64,000 nucleotides of DNA from Aulostomus chinensis (lineage: Eukaryota; Chordata; Actinopteri; Syngnathiformes; Aulostomidae). Position numbers and translations under genes: made by a program. The notes beneath the pieces are model-generated. The model was not told the DNA's origin and made no database searches. It saw nothing but the letters and a program-made list of their open reading frames with translations. Each line of letters starts with the position of its first letter. The stretch's first letter is position 1. This document shows, one piece after another, positions 14,101 to 25,619 of this stretch. The stretch is from positions 18,742,643-18,806,642 of the forward strand of contig JBBMOA010000001.1 of the NCBI GenBank assembly GCA_037954235.1, in the 5' to 3' direction.

Positions 14101-17100
14101 TAGCATCATTTTTTAGGTTAGTAGCAACTCTCACCACATCACTGTGGCATCATTTTAAGGTTTTAAGAAACTCTTACTGCATCACTGGAGCATCATTTTG
14201 AGGTTTTTAGTCAACCTAATACATTACTGTAGCATCATTTTGAGGATCGTAGCAACTCTCACTACATCACTGTAGCATCATTTTGAGGATCGTAGCATCT
14301 CTCACTACATCACTGTAGAATCATTTTGAGGTTCGTAGCAACTCTCACCACATTACTGTAGCATCATTTTGAGGTTCGTAGCAACTCTCACCACATCACT
14401 GTAGCATCATTTCTTAAGTAAGTAGCCACTCTCATTACATCACTTTGGCATGATTTTGAAATTACTATCAACTCTCACCACATCACTGTAGCATCATTTT
14501 GATGTCATGAGCAACTCTTACTACATCACTGTAGCATCATTTTGAGGTTATTAGCAACTCTCATTACATCACTTTAGCATCATTTTGACATTAGGAGCAA
14601 CTCTCACTACAACACTGTAGCATCATTTCTTAGGTTCGTAGCATCTCTCATTACATCACTTGATTATCATTTCTTATGTGAGAAGAAACTCTCACTACAT
14701 CACTGTAGCTTTATTTTCAGTTAAGAAGAAACTCTCACTACATTACTGTAGCTTTATTTTCAGTTAAGAAGAAACTCTCACTACATTACTGTAAGCATCA
14801 ATTTGAGGATAGTGTCAACTCTTACTTCATCACTGCATCATTTTGAGGTTCGTAGCAACTCTCACTCCATGACTTTAGCATCAATTTTTAGGTTTTAAGC
14901 AACTCTCACTACATTACTGTCAGCATCATTTTGAGCATCCTAGTAACTCTCACTACATCACTGTCGCATCATTTCTTAGGTTCAGAGCAACTCTCATTAC
15001 ATCACTTTAGCATCATTTTTAAATTAGTAGCAACTGTCATTACATCACTTGAGCATCATTTTGAGGTTCGTAGAACTCTCACCACATCAGTGTAACATCA
15101 TTTTGAGGTTAGTAGCAACTCTCACTTCATCACTGAAGAATCATTTTGAGAATAGTTGAAACTCTCACTACATCACTGTAGCCTTATTTTGAGTTTAGCA
15201 GAAACTCTCACTACATTACTGTCAGCATCATTTTGAGGTTTTTAGCAACTCTCACCATATCACTGGAGCATCATTTCTTAGGGTAGTAGCAACTCTTACT
15301 ACATCACTGAAGCATCATTTTGAGGATAGTAGTAACTCTTACTACACCACTGTCGAATCATTTAAAGGTTCGTAGCAATTCTCACTACATTACTGTCAGC
15401 ATCATTTTGAGGTTCGTAGAACTCTCACCACATCACTGTAGCATCCTTTCTTAGGTTAGTAGCAAGTCTCATTACATCACTTCAGCATCATTTTGAGGTT
15501 CGTAGCAAATCTCATGACATCACTATCAGCATCATTTTGAGGTTAGTCGCAACTCTCACTACATTATTGTGGCATCATTTTGAGGTTTTTCGCAACTCTC
15601 ACTACATCACTGTAGCATCATTTGTTTGGTTAGTGGCAATTCTTATTACATCACTGTAGCATCATTTGAGCATCGTAGCAACTCTCACGACATTACTGTT
15701 GCATCATCTTGCGGTTTTTAGCAACTCTCACCACATCACTGCAGCATCATTTCTTAGGTTTTTAGCAACTCTTACTACATCACTGTAGCATCATTTTTAG
15801 GTGAGTTGCAACTCTCAATACATTACTGTAATCATCATTTTGAGGTTTTTAGCAACTCTCACCACATCACTGGAGCATCATTTCTTAGGTTAGTAGCAAC
15901 TCTCATTACATCACTGTCAGCATCATTTTGAGATTAGTAGCAACTCTCACTACATCACTGTAGCATCAGTTAGAGGTTTTTAGCAACTGTCACAACATTA
16001 CTGATAGCATCATTTTGAGATTTTTAGCAACTCTCACTACATCACTGTCAGCATCATTTTGAGGTTGGTAGCAACTCTCACTACATCACTGTAGCATTAT
16101 TTTGAGTTAACAGAAACTCACACTACATTACTGTCAGTATCATTTTTAGGTTTTTAGCAACTCTCACTAAATGACTTTAGCATCATTTTGAGGTTCGTAG
16201 CAGCTCTCATGACATCACTTTGGCATCATTTTGAGATTAGTTGCAACTCTCACCACATCACTGTGGCATCATTTCTTAGGTTAATAGCAAGTCTCATTCC
16301 ATCACTTTGGCATCATTTTGAGGTTTGTAGCAACTCTCACTACATTACTGTAGCTTTATTTTGAGTTAAGCAGAAACTGTCACTACACTACTGTCAGTAT
16401 CATTTTTAGGGTTTTAGCAACTCTCACTACATCACTGTAGCATTATTTTGAGATAAATAGCAACTCTCACTACATAACTGTAGCATCATTTTGAGGATAG
16501 TAGCAACTCTCACTACATCACTGTAGCATCATTTGGAGGACAGTAGCAACTCTCACTACATCACTGTAGCATCATTTGGAGGATAGTAGCAACTCTCACT
16601 AAATGACTGTCAGCATCATTTTAAGGTTTCAAGCAACTCTTACTGCATCACTGGAGCATGATTTTGAGGTTCGTAGCAACTCTCACTACATCACTGTAGC
16701 ATCATTTTGAGGTTTTTAGCAACTCTCATTACATTACTGTAGCATCATTTTGAGGTTTTTCGCAACTCTCACCACATCACTGTAGCATCATTTTGAGGTT
16801 CGTAGCAACTCTCACTACATTACTGTAATATCATTTTGAGGTTAGTAGCAACTCTCACTACATTACTGTAGCATCATTTTGAGGTTTTTCGCAACTCTCA
16901 CCACATCACTGTAGCATCATTTTGAGGTTCGTAGCAACTCTCACTACATCACTGTAGCATCATTTTGAGGTTCGTAGCAGCTCTCACTACATCACTGTAG
17001 CATCATTTTGAGGTTCGTAGCAACTCTTCCTACATTACTGACAGCATCATTTTGAGGTTTTTAGCAATTCTCACTACATTACTGTAGCATCATTTTGAGG

Positions 17101-17539
17101 TTCGTAGCAACTCTCACTTCATGACTGTCAGCATCATTTTAAGGTTGAAGCAACTCTCACTACATCACTGGAGCATCATTTTGAGGTTTTTAGCAACTCT
17201 CACAACATCACTGAAGCATCATTTTGAGATTTTTAGCAACTCTTACGACATCACTGTAGCATCATTTTGAGCTTCGTAGCAACTCTCACTACATCACTGA
17301 AGCATCATTTTGAGGTTTTTAGCAACTCTTACGACATCACTGTAGCATCATTTTGAGCTTCGTAGCAACTCTCACTACATCACTGTAGCATCATTTTGAG
17401 GTTTTAAGCAACTCTCACTAAATCACTGTTGCATCATTTCTTAGGTTTGTATCAATTCTTTTTACATCACTGGAGCATCATTTCTTAGATTAGTAGCGAC
17501 TCTCACTACATTACTGGAGCATCATATTGAGGTTCGTAG
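5190..17539 (+). repeat. Satellite family A, ~43-bp monomers, forward orientation
   Basis: Tandem array with AGCAACTCTC, ACATCACTG and GCATCATTTTGAGG blocks. A clean stretch near 16933-16976 gives a 43-bp period, and monomers with CAG in place of AG after CTGT are 44 bp. The array contains large internal duplications: about 8490-9970 recurs at 9999-11480 (offset 1509 bp), and 5191 onward recurs from 7270 (offset 2079 bp), with partial further copies near 11555 and 13996. The 14.5-17.5 kb part is more uniform. The left edge at 5189/5190 is an abrupt strand switch against family B. No gene seen. Confidence 0.95.
8490..11480 (+). repeat. Two tandem copies of a 1509-bp satellite block
   Basis: Distinctive variants, for example CAACTCTTTCCACATTAC at 8521 and again at 10030, and the monomer ending GGTTCGTGGCAACTC, recur in the same order with a constant 1509-bp offset, equal to about 35 monomers. 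The copies look nearly identical by eye, so this is a recent unequal-exchange or amplification event on top of the 43-bp periodicity. Boundaries are approximate. Confidence 0.8.
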
Positions 17540-17668
17540 TGTCACGTCCCCATGGTCACGGGCATGGGGGCGTTGCATTATTTTTGACTTCCTTCCCTTC
17601 TCAGGTTCGAGCTTCATGGGGCGGAGCTGCTGACTAATTGGGAGCACCTGGGCCCGGCGTCTCCCAGC

Positions 17669-17674
17669 TATAAA
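17669..17674 (+). promoter_or_regulatory. TATA-type box in the solo LTR
   Basis: TATAAA lies ~130 bp into the LTR with a GC-rich upstream part, as expected for the U3 promoter. If still active it would fire rightward into satellite family A. Confidence 0.5.
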
Positions 17675-17902
17675 GCAGGCGATCAACCTGGCCGGTTGTC
17701 TCTCGCTCACTCCTCCTGGCCCACGTCGGAGCGATGGTTGTGTTTCTTGAGTTATGTCTTGTTTAGTTCTCTGCATCCATCACACCGCACACATACACCC
17801 CCTGTACACTCATGCACACACTCGCACTCACCACTGACACTACTGATAACCGCACTCCACTGTACGTTATGGTTTGCCTTGTGTTGATTTTGCGTTACTA
17901 AT

Positions 17903-17908
17903 AATAAA
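17903..17908 (+). terminator. Polyadenylation signal in the solo LTR
   Basis: AATAAA sits 74 bp before the LTR end, followed by a TGTGTG-type GU-rich stretch, consistent with the R/U5 polyadenylation region of an LTR. Confidence 0.5.
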
Positions 17909-17981
17909 TTATTAGTTGTGTGTCACGTTTAGTCTGCGTCTCCCTCCTTCGATGTCACGATTTCTGAGCCGGGTCGTGACA

Positions 17982-20476
17982 GAAGCAAATCTCACCACAT
18001 CACTGTCGCATTATTTTGAAATTTTAAGCAACTCTCACTACATCACTGTAGCATCATTTGGAGGATAGTAGCAACTCTCACTACATGACTGTCAGCATCA
18101 TTTGGAGGATAGTAGCAACTCTCACTACATGACTGTCAGCATCATTTTAAGGTTTTAAGCAACTCTCAGTACATCACTGGAGCATCATTTTAAGGTTTTA
18201 AGCAACTCTCATTACATCACTGGAGCATCATTTTGAGGTTCATCGAAACTCTCACCACATCACTTTCGCATCATTTATTAGGTTAGAAGCAACTCTCATG
18301 ACATCACTTTCGCATCTTTTTGAAATTAGTAGATACTCTCATTACATCACTGTCAGCATCATTTTGAGTTCATTATTATCATTGAGGTCATTCGAATCTT
18401 TCACTGCATTACTGTTAGCATTATTTTGATTTCATTAGCAATTCTTACGACATCTCTGTCGCATTATTTTGAGGTTATTAGCAACTCTTCCTACATCCCT
18501 GTAGCATTGTTTTTGAGGTCGTTAGCAACTCTTCCTACATCACTGTAGCATTTTTTGAGGTTATTCGCAAATCTTACGACATCACTCTCAGCATCATTTT
18601 GAGATCATTAGTAACTTTAATTACATCACTGTAGCATCGTTTTGAGGTTCGTAGCAAATATTACTACAAGACTGTCAGCATCACTTTGAGGTTATTCGAA
18701 ACTTTCACTACATTACTGTCAGCATCACTTTGAGTTTGTTAGCAATCCTTAGAACATCACGGTAGCATCATTTTTGAGTTCATTAGGAATTCTTACGACA
18801 TTATTGTAATCATATTGAGGTTTTTCGCAACTCTCACAACATTACCATCAGCATCATTCTTTAATTCATTAACAATTCTTCCTACATCACTGTAGCATCA
18901 TTTTGAGTTTATTAGCAATCTTTATGACCTCACTGTAGCATCATTTTGAGGTTCGTAGCAACTATTACTACAATAATGTCAGTATTATTTTGAGTTTATG
19001 AGCAATTCTTACGACATCACTTTCGCATTATTTTGAGTTTTTTAGCAACTCTTACTAGATTACCGTCAGCATCATTTTGAGTTCATTTGCAATTCTTCTG
19101 ACATCACTGTCGCATCATTTTGAGTTCATTAGCAATTCTTACAACATCACTGTCGCATCATTTTGAGTTCATTAGCAATTCTTACGACGTCACTGTCGCA
19201 TCATTTTGAGGTTATTAGCAACTATTACTACATTCCTGTCAGCATCACTGAGTTTATTAGCATCTATCACCACGTGACTGTTAGCATCGTTTTGAGTTCA
19301 ATAGCAATTCTTACGACATCACTGTCATCATCATTTTTAGGTTACTCGCAGCTCTAACCACATGACTGTCAGCATCACTTTGAGGTTATTCGAAACTTTC
19401 ACTACATTACTTTTAGCATCATTTTGAGTTCATTAGCAATTCTTACGACATCACAGTAGCATTATTTTGAGTTTCGTAGCAACTCTTACTACATGACTGT
19501 CAGCATCACTTTGAGGTTATTCGAAACACTTACTACATTGCTGTAAGCATCACTGAGTTGATTAGCAACTATCACTACATTACAGTTAGCATCATTTTAA
19601 GTTCATTAGCAATTCTTCCGACATCACTTTCAGCATCATTTTGAGGTTATTACCAATTCTTCTGACATCACTGTCGCATTATTTTGAGGTTGTTAGCAAC
19701 TCTTACTACATTACTGTTGCATTATTTTAAGCAACTCTTTCTAACTGACTGTCAGCATCACTTTGAGGTTGTTCGAAACACTTACTACATTACTTTAAGC
19801 ATCACTGAGTTTATTAGCAACTATCACTACATTACTGTTAGCATCATTTTGAGTTCATTAGCAATTCTTACTACATCACTATCGCATTATTTTGAGGTTC
19901 GTAGCAACTCTTTCTACTTTACTGTTGCATTATTTTGACGTTATTAGCAGCTCTCACTACATTACTGTCAGAATCATTTTGAGGTTATTAGCAGCTCTCA
20001 CTAGATTACTGTCAGCATCATTTTGAGTTCATTAGCAATTCTTACTACATTACTGTTGCATTATTTTGAGGTTAGTAGCAGCTCTCACTACATGACTGTC
20101 AGCATCACTTTGAGGTTGTTCGAAAAACTTACTACATTACTGTAAGCATCACTGAGTTTATTAGCAACTATCACTACATTACTGTTAGCATCATTTTGAG
20201 TTTATTAGCAATTCTTACGACATCACTGTATTATCAATTTGAGGTTAGTTTCAACTTTTCCAAAATTACCGTCAGCATCATTTTGAGTTCATTAGCAATT
20301 CTTCCGACATCACTGTCGCATTATTTTGAGATTATTAGCAATTCTTCCGACATCATTGTCGCATTATTTTGAAGTTCATAGAAACTCTTACTACATGACT
20401 GTCAGCATTACTTTGAGGTTATTCGAAACTTTCACAACATTACTTTTAGCATCATTTTGAGTTCATTAGCAATTCT
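17982..20476 (+). repeat. Satellite, family A passing into family B, forward
   Basis: From 17982 to about 18370 the monomers are family A. From about 18370 they change to family B types (TTAGCAATTCTT, CGACATCACTGTCGCATTATT, GGTTATTCGAAACTTTC, AAGCATCACTGAGTTTATT). Strand is unchanged across the transition. The array stops at AGCAATTCT, where the snRNA block begins. The heptamer CAATTCT at 20470-20476 recurs at the other end of that block. No gene seen. Confidence 0.9.
20470..20476 (+). repeat. Candidate target-site duplication, left copy (CAATTCT)
   Basis: The last seven satellite bases before the snRNA block are CAATTCT, and the same heptamer starts the satellite on the right side (26122-26128). 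The bases before it differ (G versus T), so the match is exactly seven. Microhomology-mediated joining is an alternative, because CAATTCT is part of the satellite monomer. Confidence 0.5.
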
Positions 20477-20560
20477 AATGCGGCTCGAGGCCACGCTGGT
20501 TCACCGAGCAACAAGGTGAGCCTTGAAAACGGCATCGGCCGAGCTTCCCAGGCTTTGGAT

Positions 20561-20640
20561 ACCCTGGTGAATTCCCCAAATGTGGGAGTCTCAACTGCAT
20601 AATTTCTGACAGTGGGGGACTGCGTCCGCGCTCTCCCCTG
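20561..20640 (+). pseudogene. U1 snRNA, 5'-deleted (keeps only nt ~85-164)
   Basis: The sequence from ACCCTGGTGAATTCCCC to the terminal CTCTCCCCTG matches the 3' half of the complete U1 copies in this window, including the Sm-type site AATTTCTGA and the 3' stem-loop. Upstream, the spacer (GAGCTTCCCAGGC) is joined directly to U1 nt 85. About 240 bp present in the other units is missing: the proximal promoter and the 5'-splice-site recognition end. It cannot make functional U1. Confidence 0.9.
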
Positions 20641-21226
20641 TGATCGTGTGAAAAAAGGAAAGAAAGAAAGAAAGGCCGACCACGGCGGCGGCAACAACAA
20701 CGGTGACCGCCTGTCCCGGCCAGTTGGCGGTCTCCTCTTGTGCTGGCCAGCCTGAGGAGACCGCGGAGGACGTAGCCTCGATGAGCTCCCAGTATCTCTC
20801 ACACCTTCAAGCCCTAAACGAAGAGGGCAGAGTTTCTGCCACATTTAGTTGAGGGTCATGGTATCTGACAAGCCCTGAGCTCAGGACAATACATCCACGG
20901 CTCGTCTTCGCAGTAAGTGGAATGATACCAGAGAATTCATGCGTGGGAGGAGATCAACTTGGAAAACCCCGACTCCAGGATGAGTCGCTGGCTTGTGGCT
21001 TTGAACACCGCTTTGTTTTACTTTGAGTCGCCCCACTAGCATAGCAGGGTGAAGGCACCGATTGCCTTTGCTTTGGATAGCAGTGGGGACAACCAGTGTG
21101 CCAGATGTAGTGTTTATGGCACTGCATTTTGTGTCGCCACCCAAAATGTTGCAGTTCCTGCCCACAGCCGCGGCCGGGATTGGCTGTACCGGGGGTGCTG
21201 GCTCTCACGTCGGGTGGCTGACAGGC

Positions 21227-21417
21227 ATCGCTTCTCGGCCTTTTGGCTAAGATCAAGTGTAGTATCTGTTCTTATCAGTTTAATATCTGGTACGTTCCCT
21301 ATCCGAGAACCATATATTAAATTGCTTTTTGGAACAGGGAGATGGATCGGGAGCTTGCTCCGTCCCTTCCACGCATCAACCTGGTATTGCAGTGTTTCCA
21401 GGAGTGGTGCAATGCCC
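21227..21417 (+). ncRNA. U2 spliceosomal snRNA, copy 1
   Basis: Starts with ATCGCTTCTCGGCC, the invariant U2 5' end, and runs 191 nt, the usual vertebrate length. It contains the branch-point recognition segment GTGTAGTATCTG and a stem IIb whose GTTC/GAAC pairing is compensatory relative to human CCTC/GAGG. It also has the stem-loop III region GGAGCTTGCTCCGTCC and stem-loop IV with ATTGCAG. U2 pairs with the intron branch site in the spliceosome. Two features are odd: the Sm-site position reads CTTTTTGG (21325-21332) instead of the usual ATTTTTGG, and the loop-IV flank is GTGTTTCC instead of GTACCTCC. No octamer or obvious PSE was identified upstream, and no TATA box is present, as expected for Pol II snRNA genes. 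Copy 1 differs from the others by C in CCGTCCCTTCC. Confidence 0.93.
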
Positions 21418-21427
21418 CGCATTTCTC

Positions 21428-21445
21428 GTCGGAAATAAAACAAGC
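21428..21445 (+). terminator. Candidate snRNA 3' box after U2 copy 1
   Basis: GTCGGAAATAAAACAAGC lies 10 bp after the U2 3' end. It loosely fits the GTTT-N-AAA-RNNAGA 3' box that directs Integrator processing of Pol II snRNAs. The same sequence follows the other two U2 copies. The match is imperfect. Confidence 0.4.
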
Positions 21446-22192
21446 CTCCGCCAGGCACTCGCTCACCTGCTCCACCCAAAGCCGGACCAGGGTTCTCCTC
21501 CTGCACTGCAGCTTTTCCTCAGCCTGCGGCCGCAATGGCCTTCCAGGAACGGTGCGGGCCCCTCCCCTTTTGTCAGGAGCAAATCCCGTGCTCTTCAGGC
21601 CAACTCTCGAGTGCTGCACATGAGGCCGGGGCTGGATTTCCGCCCGTGCTGCCGCTGGGCGTCAAGTTGTGGCTCCGTTTGCACTCCAGATAAGGATGGA
21701 GGTCCGCTGACGGCACTGCTCTCGGAGCCTTTCCCAAAAGGCTTTGGAATGCACTCTGAAAGACCTGAACCTTCAATGTGCCTGTTTTGCCCAGAGATGG
21801 GTTGTGAACTTGATGTTGAAATGTGAAACCCCAGCTTGCTGCCTTCAGTCTTTCGGAATTGGGCCGCTTGCGTTGACAGCTCTCATGGTCGCGACGCTCC
21901 ATCCAAGGGTGAAAGCGGACGGAGATTGTTTTTTTTACTGCGGGGCACGATGCGTGCGGTTAGAGGCCACGCTGGTGCCCCCAGCGAGAAGGTGAGCCTT
22001 GAAAACGGCATCGGTCGAGCTTCCCGGGCTTGGGATATCCGACATCCGGCATCGTTGTGAGAAACAAAGGGGGCTGCGCACGCGGCAGATTGGCACAAGG
22101 TAGGAAAGATCAGGCGCTGTGTCGGCCTCCCTGCCTGTCAGTCAGAAGGCTGTGTCCCTGGAGCTCATGTCTGTTCCTAAGCTCAGCGAGTC

Positions 22193-22356
22193 ACACTTAC
22201 CTGGCAGGGGAGATACCATGATCAGCAAGGTGGTTCTCCCCGGGTGAGGCTCAGCCATTGCACTGGGGCTGGGCTGACCCTGGTGAATTCCCCAAATGTG
22301 GGAATCTCAACTGCATAATTTCTGACAGTGGGGGACTGCGTCCGCGCTCTCCCCTG
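22193..22356 (+). ncRNA. U1 spliceosomal snRNA, copy A (position 2 U to C)
   Basis: 164 nt, the standard length, ending CTCTCCCCTG. It starts ACACTTACCTG, whereas the other copies and the universal U1 5' end read ATACTTACCTG. Position 2 is therefore C, which would pair with G at intron position +7. Stem-loop II has the U1A-binding ATTGCAC and a fully paired GCTCAGCC/GGCTGGGC stem, and the Sm site AATTTCTGA is present. The U1-70K loop reads GATCAGCAAGG instead of the usual GATCACGAAGG or GATCATGAAGG. U1 defines 5' splice sites. The gene lies 775 bp after U2 copy 1 on the same strand. Confidence 0.93.
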
Positions 22357-22361
22357 TGATC

Positions 22362-22379
22362 GTGTGAAAAAAGGAAAGA
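22362..22379 (+). terminator. Candidate snRNA 3' box after U1 copy A
   Basis: GTGTGAAAAAAGGAAAGA begins 5 bp after the U1 3' end and fits the 3' box pattern GTTT-N-AAA-RNNAGA well. The equivalent sequence follows every U1 copy, including the truncated one, and runs into a short GAAA repeat. Confidence 0.6.
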
Positions 22380-22942
22380 AAGAAAGAAAGGCCGACCACA
22401 GCGGCAACAACAACAACGGTGACCGCCTGTCCCGGACAGTTGGCGGTCTCCTCTTGTGCTGGCCAGCCTGAGGAGACCGCGGAGGACGTAGCCTCGATGA
22501 GCTCCCAGTATCTCTCACACCTTCAAGCCCTAAACGAAGAGGGCAGGGTTTCTGCCACATTTAGTTGAGGGTCATGGTATCTGACAAGCCCTGAGCTCAG
22601 GACAATACATCCACGGCTCGTCTTCGCAGTAAGTGGAATGATACCAGAGAATTCATGCGTGGGAGGAGATCAACTTGGAAAACCCCGACTCCAGGATGAG
22701 TCGCTGGCTTGTGGCTTTGAACACCGCTTTGTTTTACTTTGAGTCGCCCCACTAGCATAGCAGGGTGAAGGCACCGATTGCCTTTGCTTTGGATAGCAGT
22801 GGGGACAACCAGTGTGCCAGATGTAGTGTTTATGGCACTGCATTTTGTGTCGCCACCCAAAATGTTGCAGTTCCTGCCCACAGCCGCGGCCGGGATTGGC
22901 TGTACCGGGGGTGCTGGCTCTCACGTCGGGTGGCTGACAGGC

Positions 22943-23133
22943 ATCGCTTCTCGGCCTTTTGGCTAAGATCAAGTGTAGTATCTGTTCTTATCAGTTTAAT
23001 ATCTGGTACGTTCCCTATCCGAGAACCATATATTAAATTGCTTTTTGGAACAGGGAGATGGATCGGGAGCTTGCTCCGTCCTTTCCACGCATCAACCTGG
23101 TATTGCAGTGTTTCCAGGAGTGGTGCAATGCCC
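22943..23133 (+). ncRNA. U2 spliceosomal snRNA, copy 2
   Basis: 191-nt U2 beginning ATCGCTTCTCGGCC, 1716 bp after copy 1. It differs from copy 1 by CCGTCCTTTCC in place of CCGTCCCTTCC, in the region after stem-loop III. Branch-point recognition GTAGTA and stem-loop IV ATTGCAG are intact. It shares the CTTTTTGG Sm-site variant with the other copies. The same candidate 3' box follows. The spacer upstream is almost identical to that of copy 1, so the copies would be expected to share promoter activity. Confidence 0.93.
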
Positions 23134-23908
23134 CGCATTTCTCGTCGGAAATAAAACAAGCCTCCGCCAGGCACTCGCTCACCTGCTCCACCCAAAGCCG
23201 GACCAGGGTTCTCCTCCTGCACTGCAGCTTTTCCTCAGCCTGCGGCCGCAATGGCCTTCCAGGAACGGTGCGGGCCCCTCCCCTTTTGTCAGGAGCAAAT
23301 CCCGTGCTCTTCAGGCCAACTCTCGAGTGCTGCACATGAGGCCGGGGCTGGATTTCCGCCCGCGCTGCCGCTGGGCGTCAAGTTGTGGCTCCGTTTGCAC
23401 TCCAGATAAGGATGGAGGTCCGCTGACGGCACTGCTCTCGGAGCCTTTCCCAAAAGGCTTTGGAATGCACTCTGAAAGACCTGAACCTTCAATGTGCCTG
23501 TTTTGCCCAGAGATGGGTTGTGAACTTGATGTTGAAATGTGAAACCCCAGCTTGCTGCCTTCAGTCTTTCGGAATTGGGCCGCTTGCGTTGACAGCTCTC
23601 ATGGTCGCGACGCTCCATCCAAGGGTGAAAGCGGACGGAGATTGTTTTTTTTACTGCGGGGCACGATGCGTGCGGTTAGAGGCCACGCTGGTGCCCCCAG
23701 CGAGAAGGTGAGCCTTGAAAACGGCATCGGTCGAGCTTCCCGGGCTTGGGATATCCGACATCTGGCATCGTTGTGAGAAACAAAGGGGGCTGCGCACGCG
23801 GCAGATTGGCACAAGGTAGGAAAGATCAGGCGCTGTGTCGGCCTCCCTGCCTGTCAGTCAGAAGGCTGTGTCCCTGGAGCTCATGTCTGTTCCTAAGCTC
23901 AGCGAGTC

Positions 23909-24072
23909 ATACTTACCTGGCAGGGGAGATACCATGATCAGCAAGGTGGTTCTCCCCGGGTGAGGCTCAGCCATTGCACTGGGGCTGGGCTGACCCTGGT
24001 GAATTCCCCAAATGTGGGAATCTCAACTGCATAATTTCTGACAGTGGGGGACTGCGTCCGCGCTCTCCCCTG
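23909..24072 (+). ncRNA. U1 spliceosomal snRNA, copy B
   Basis: 164 nt with the canonical 5' end ATACTTACCTGGCAGGGGAG, the U1A loop ATTGCAC, a fully paired stem II, the Sm site AATTTCTGA and a 3' end at CTCTCCCCTG. It has the same GATCAGCAAGG variant in the U1-70K loop as its sisters. Of the three full-length U1 copies it is the closest to a normal U1 and the best candidate for a working gene. A 3' box-like sequence follows. Confidence 0.93.
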
Positions 24073-24654
24073 TGATCGTGTGAAAAAAGGAAAGAAAGAA
24101 AGGCCGACCACAGCGGCAACAACAACAACGGTGACCGCCTGTCCCGGCCAGTTGGCGGTCTCCTCTTGTGCTGGTCAGCCTGAGGAGACCGCGGAGGTCG
24201 TAGCCTCGATGAGCTCCCAGTATCTCTCACACCTTCCAGCCCTAAATGAAGAGGGCAGGGTTTCTGCCACATTTAGTTGAGGGTCATGGTATCTGACAAG
24301 CCCTGGGCTCAGGACAATACATCCACGGCTCGTCTTCGCAGTAAGTGGAATGATACCAGAGAATTCATGCGTGGGAGGAGATCAACTTGGAAAACCCCGA
24401 CTCCAGGATGAGTCGCTGGCTTGTGGCTTTGAACACCGCTTTGTTTTACTTTGAGTTGCCCCACTAGCATAGCAGGGTGAAGGCACCGATTGCCTTTGCT
24501 TTGGATAGCAGTGGGGACAACCAGTGTGCCAGATGTAGTGTTTATGGCACTGCATTTTGTGTCGCCACCCAAAATGTTGCAGTTCCTGCCCACAGCCGCG
24601 GCCGGGATTGGCTGTACCGGGGGTGCTGGCTCTCACGTCGTGTGGCTGAGAGGC

Positions 24655-24845
24655 ATCGCTTCTCGGCCTTTTGGCTAAGATCAAGTGTAGTATCTGTTCT
24701 TATCAGTTTAATATCTGTTACGTTCCCTATCCGAGAACCATATATTAAATTGCTTTTTGGAACAGGGAGATGGATCGGGAGCTTGCTCCGTCCTTTCCAC
24801 GCATCAACCTGGTATTGCAGTGTTTCCAGGAGTGGTGCAATGCCC
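24655..24845 (+). ncRNA. U2 spliceosomal snRNA, copy 3
   Basis: 191-nt U2, 1712 bp after copy 2. It differs at AATATCTGTTACG (copies 1-2 read CTGGTACG, human CTGATACG), in the link between stems IIa and IIb, a region where IIa/IIc alternatives form. Other landmarks, the Sm-site CTTTTTGG variant and the 3' box are as in the sister copies. The upstream spacer also has a small change (CGTGTGGCTGAGAGG against CGGGTGGCTGACAGG). Confidence 0.93.
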
Positions 24846-25619
24846 CGCATTTCTCGTCGGAAATAAAACAAGCCTCCGCCAGGCACTCGCTCACCTGCTC
24901 CACCCAAAGCCGGACCAGGGTTCTCCTCCTGCACTGCAGCTTTTCCTCAGCCTGCGGCCGCAATGGCCTTCCAGGAACGGTGCGGGCCCCTCCCCTTTTG
25001 TCAGGAGCAAATCCCGTGCTCTTCAGGCCAACTCTCGAGTGCTGCACATGAGGCCGGGGCTGGATTTCCGCCCGCGCTGCCGCTGGGCGTCAAGTTGTGG
25101 CTCCGTTTGCACTCCAGATAAGGATGGAGGTCCGCTGACGGCACTGCTCTCGGAGCCTTTCCCAAAAGGCTTTGGAATGCACTCTGAAAGACCTGAACCT
25201 TCAATGTGCCTGTTTTGCCCAGAGATGGGTTGTGAACTTGATGTTGAAATGTGAAACCCCAGCTTGCTGCCTTCAGTCTTTCGGAATTGGGCCGCTTGCG
25301 TTGACAGCTCTCATGGTCGCGACGCTCCATCCAAGGGTGAAAGCGGACGGAGATTTTTTTTTTACTGCGGGGCACGATGCGTGCGGTTAGAGGCCACGCT
25401 GGTGCCCCCAGCGAGAAGGTGAGCCTTGAAAACGGCATCGGTCGAGCTTCCCGGGCTTGGGATATCCGACATCCGGCATCGTTGTGAGAAACAAAGGGGG
25501 CTGCGCACGCGGCAGATTGGCACAAGGTAGGAAAGATCAGGCGCTGTGTCGGCCTCCCTGCCTGTCAGTCAGAAGGCTGTGTCCCTGGAGCTGATGTCTG
25601 TTCCTAAGCTCAGCGAGTC

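Larger units (their letters stand above)
17540..17981 (+). mobile_element. Solo LTR of an LTR retrotransposon (Gypsy-like) in the satellite
   Basis: A 442-bp non-satellite insert begins TGTCACG and ends CGTGACA, so it has the TG...CA ends and short terminal inverted repeats typical of LTRs. Inside are a TATA-type box (TATAAA, 17669-17674) and a polyadenylation signal (AATAAA, 17903-17908) in the right order for + orientation. The flanks are satellite: GTAG on the left and GAAG on the right, compatible with a slightly diverged 4-bp target duplication. No internal region or second LTR follows, so it is a solo LTR left by recombination. The Gypsy assignment is from general appearance only. The short frames inside are not considered genes. 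Confidence 0.8.

Noticed and set aside
5190..17539. CRISPR-like array
   Set aside because: The repeats are head-to-tail monomers without unique spacers, in a clearly eukaryotic context.
19163..20460. Telomere-like or CENP-B box motifs in the satellite
   Set aside because: No TTAGGG runs and no TTCG....A..CGGG motif were seen.
21329..21826. 165-codon + strand frame, repeated in each snRNA unit, with 130-codon and up to 174-codon minus frames
   Set aside because: They overlap the U2 gene and each other on both strands. Conservation is explained by recent unit duplication, and no protein domain is visible.
21418..22192. A further snRNA (U5 or U4) or 5S gene in the spacers
   Set aside because: Characteristic U5 loop (GCCTTTTAC), U4 5' end and 5S internal control sequences were not found.
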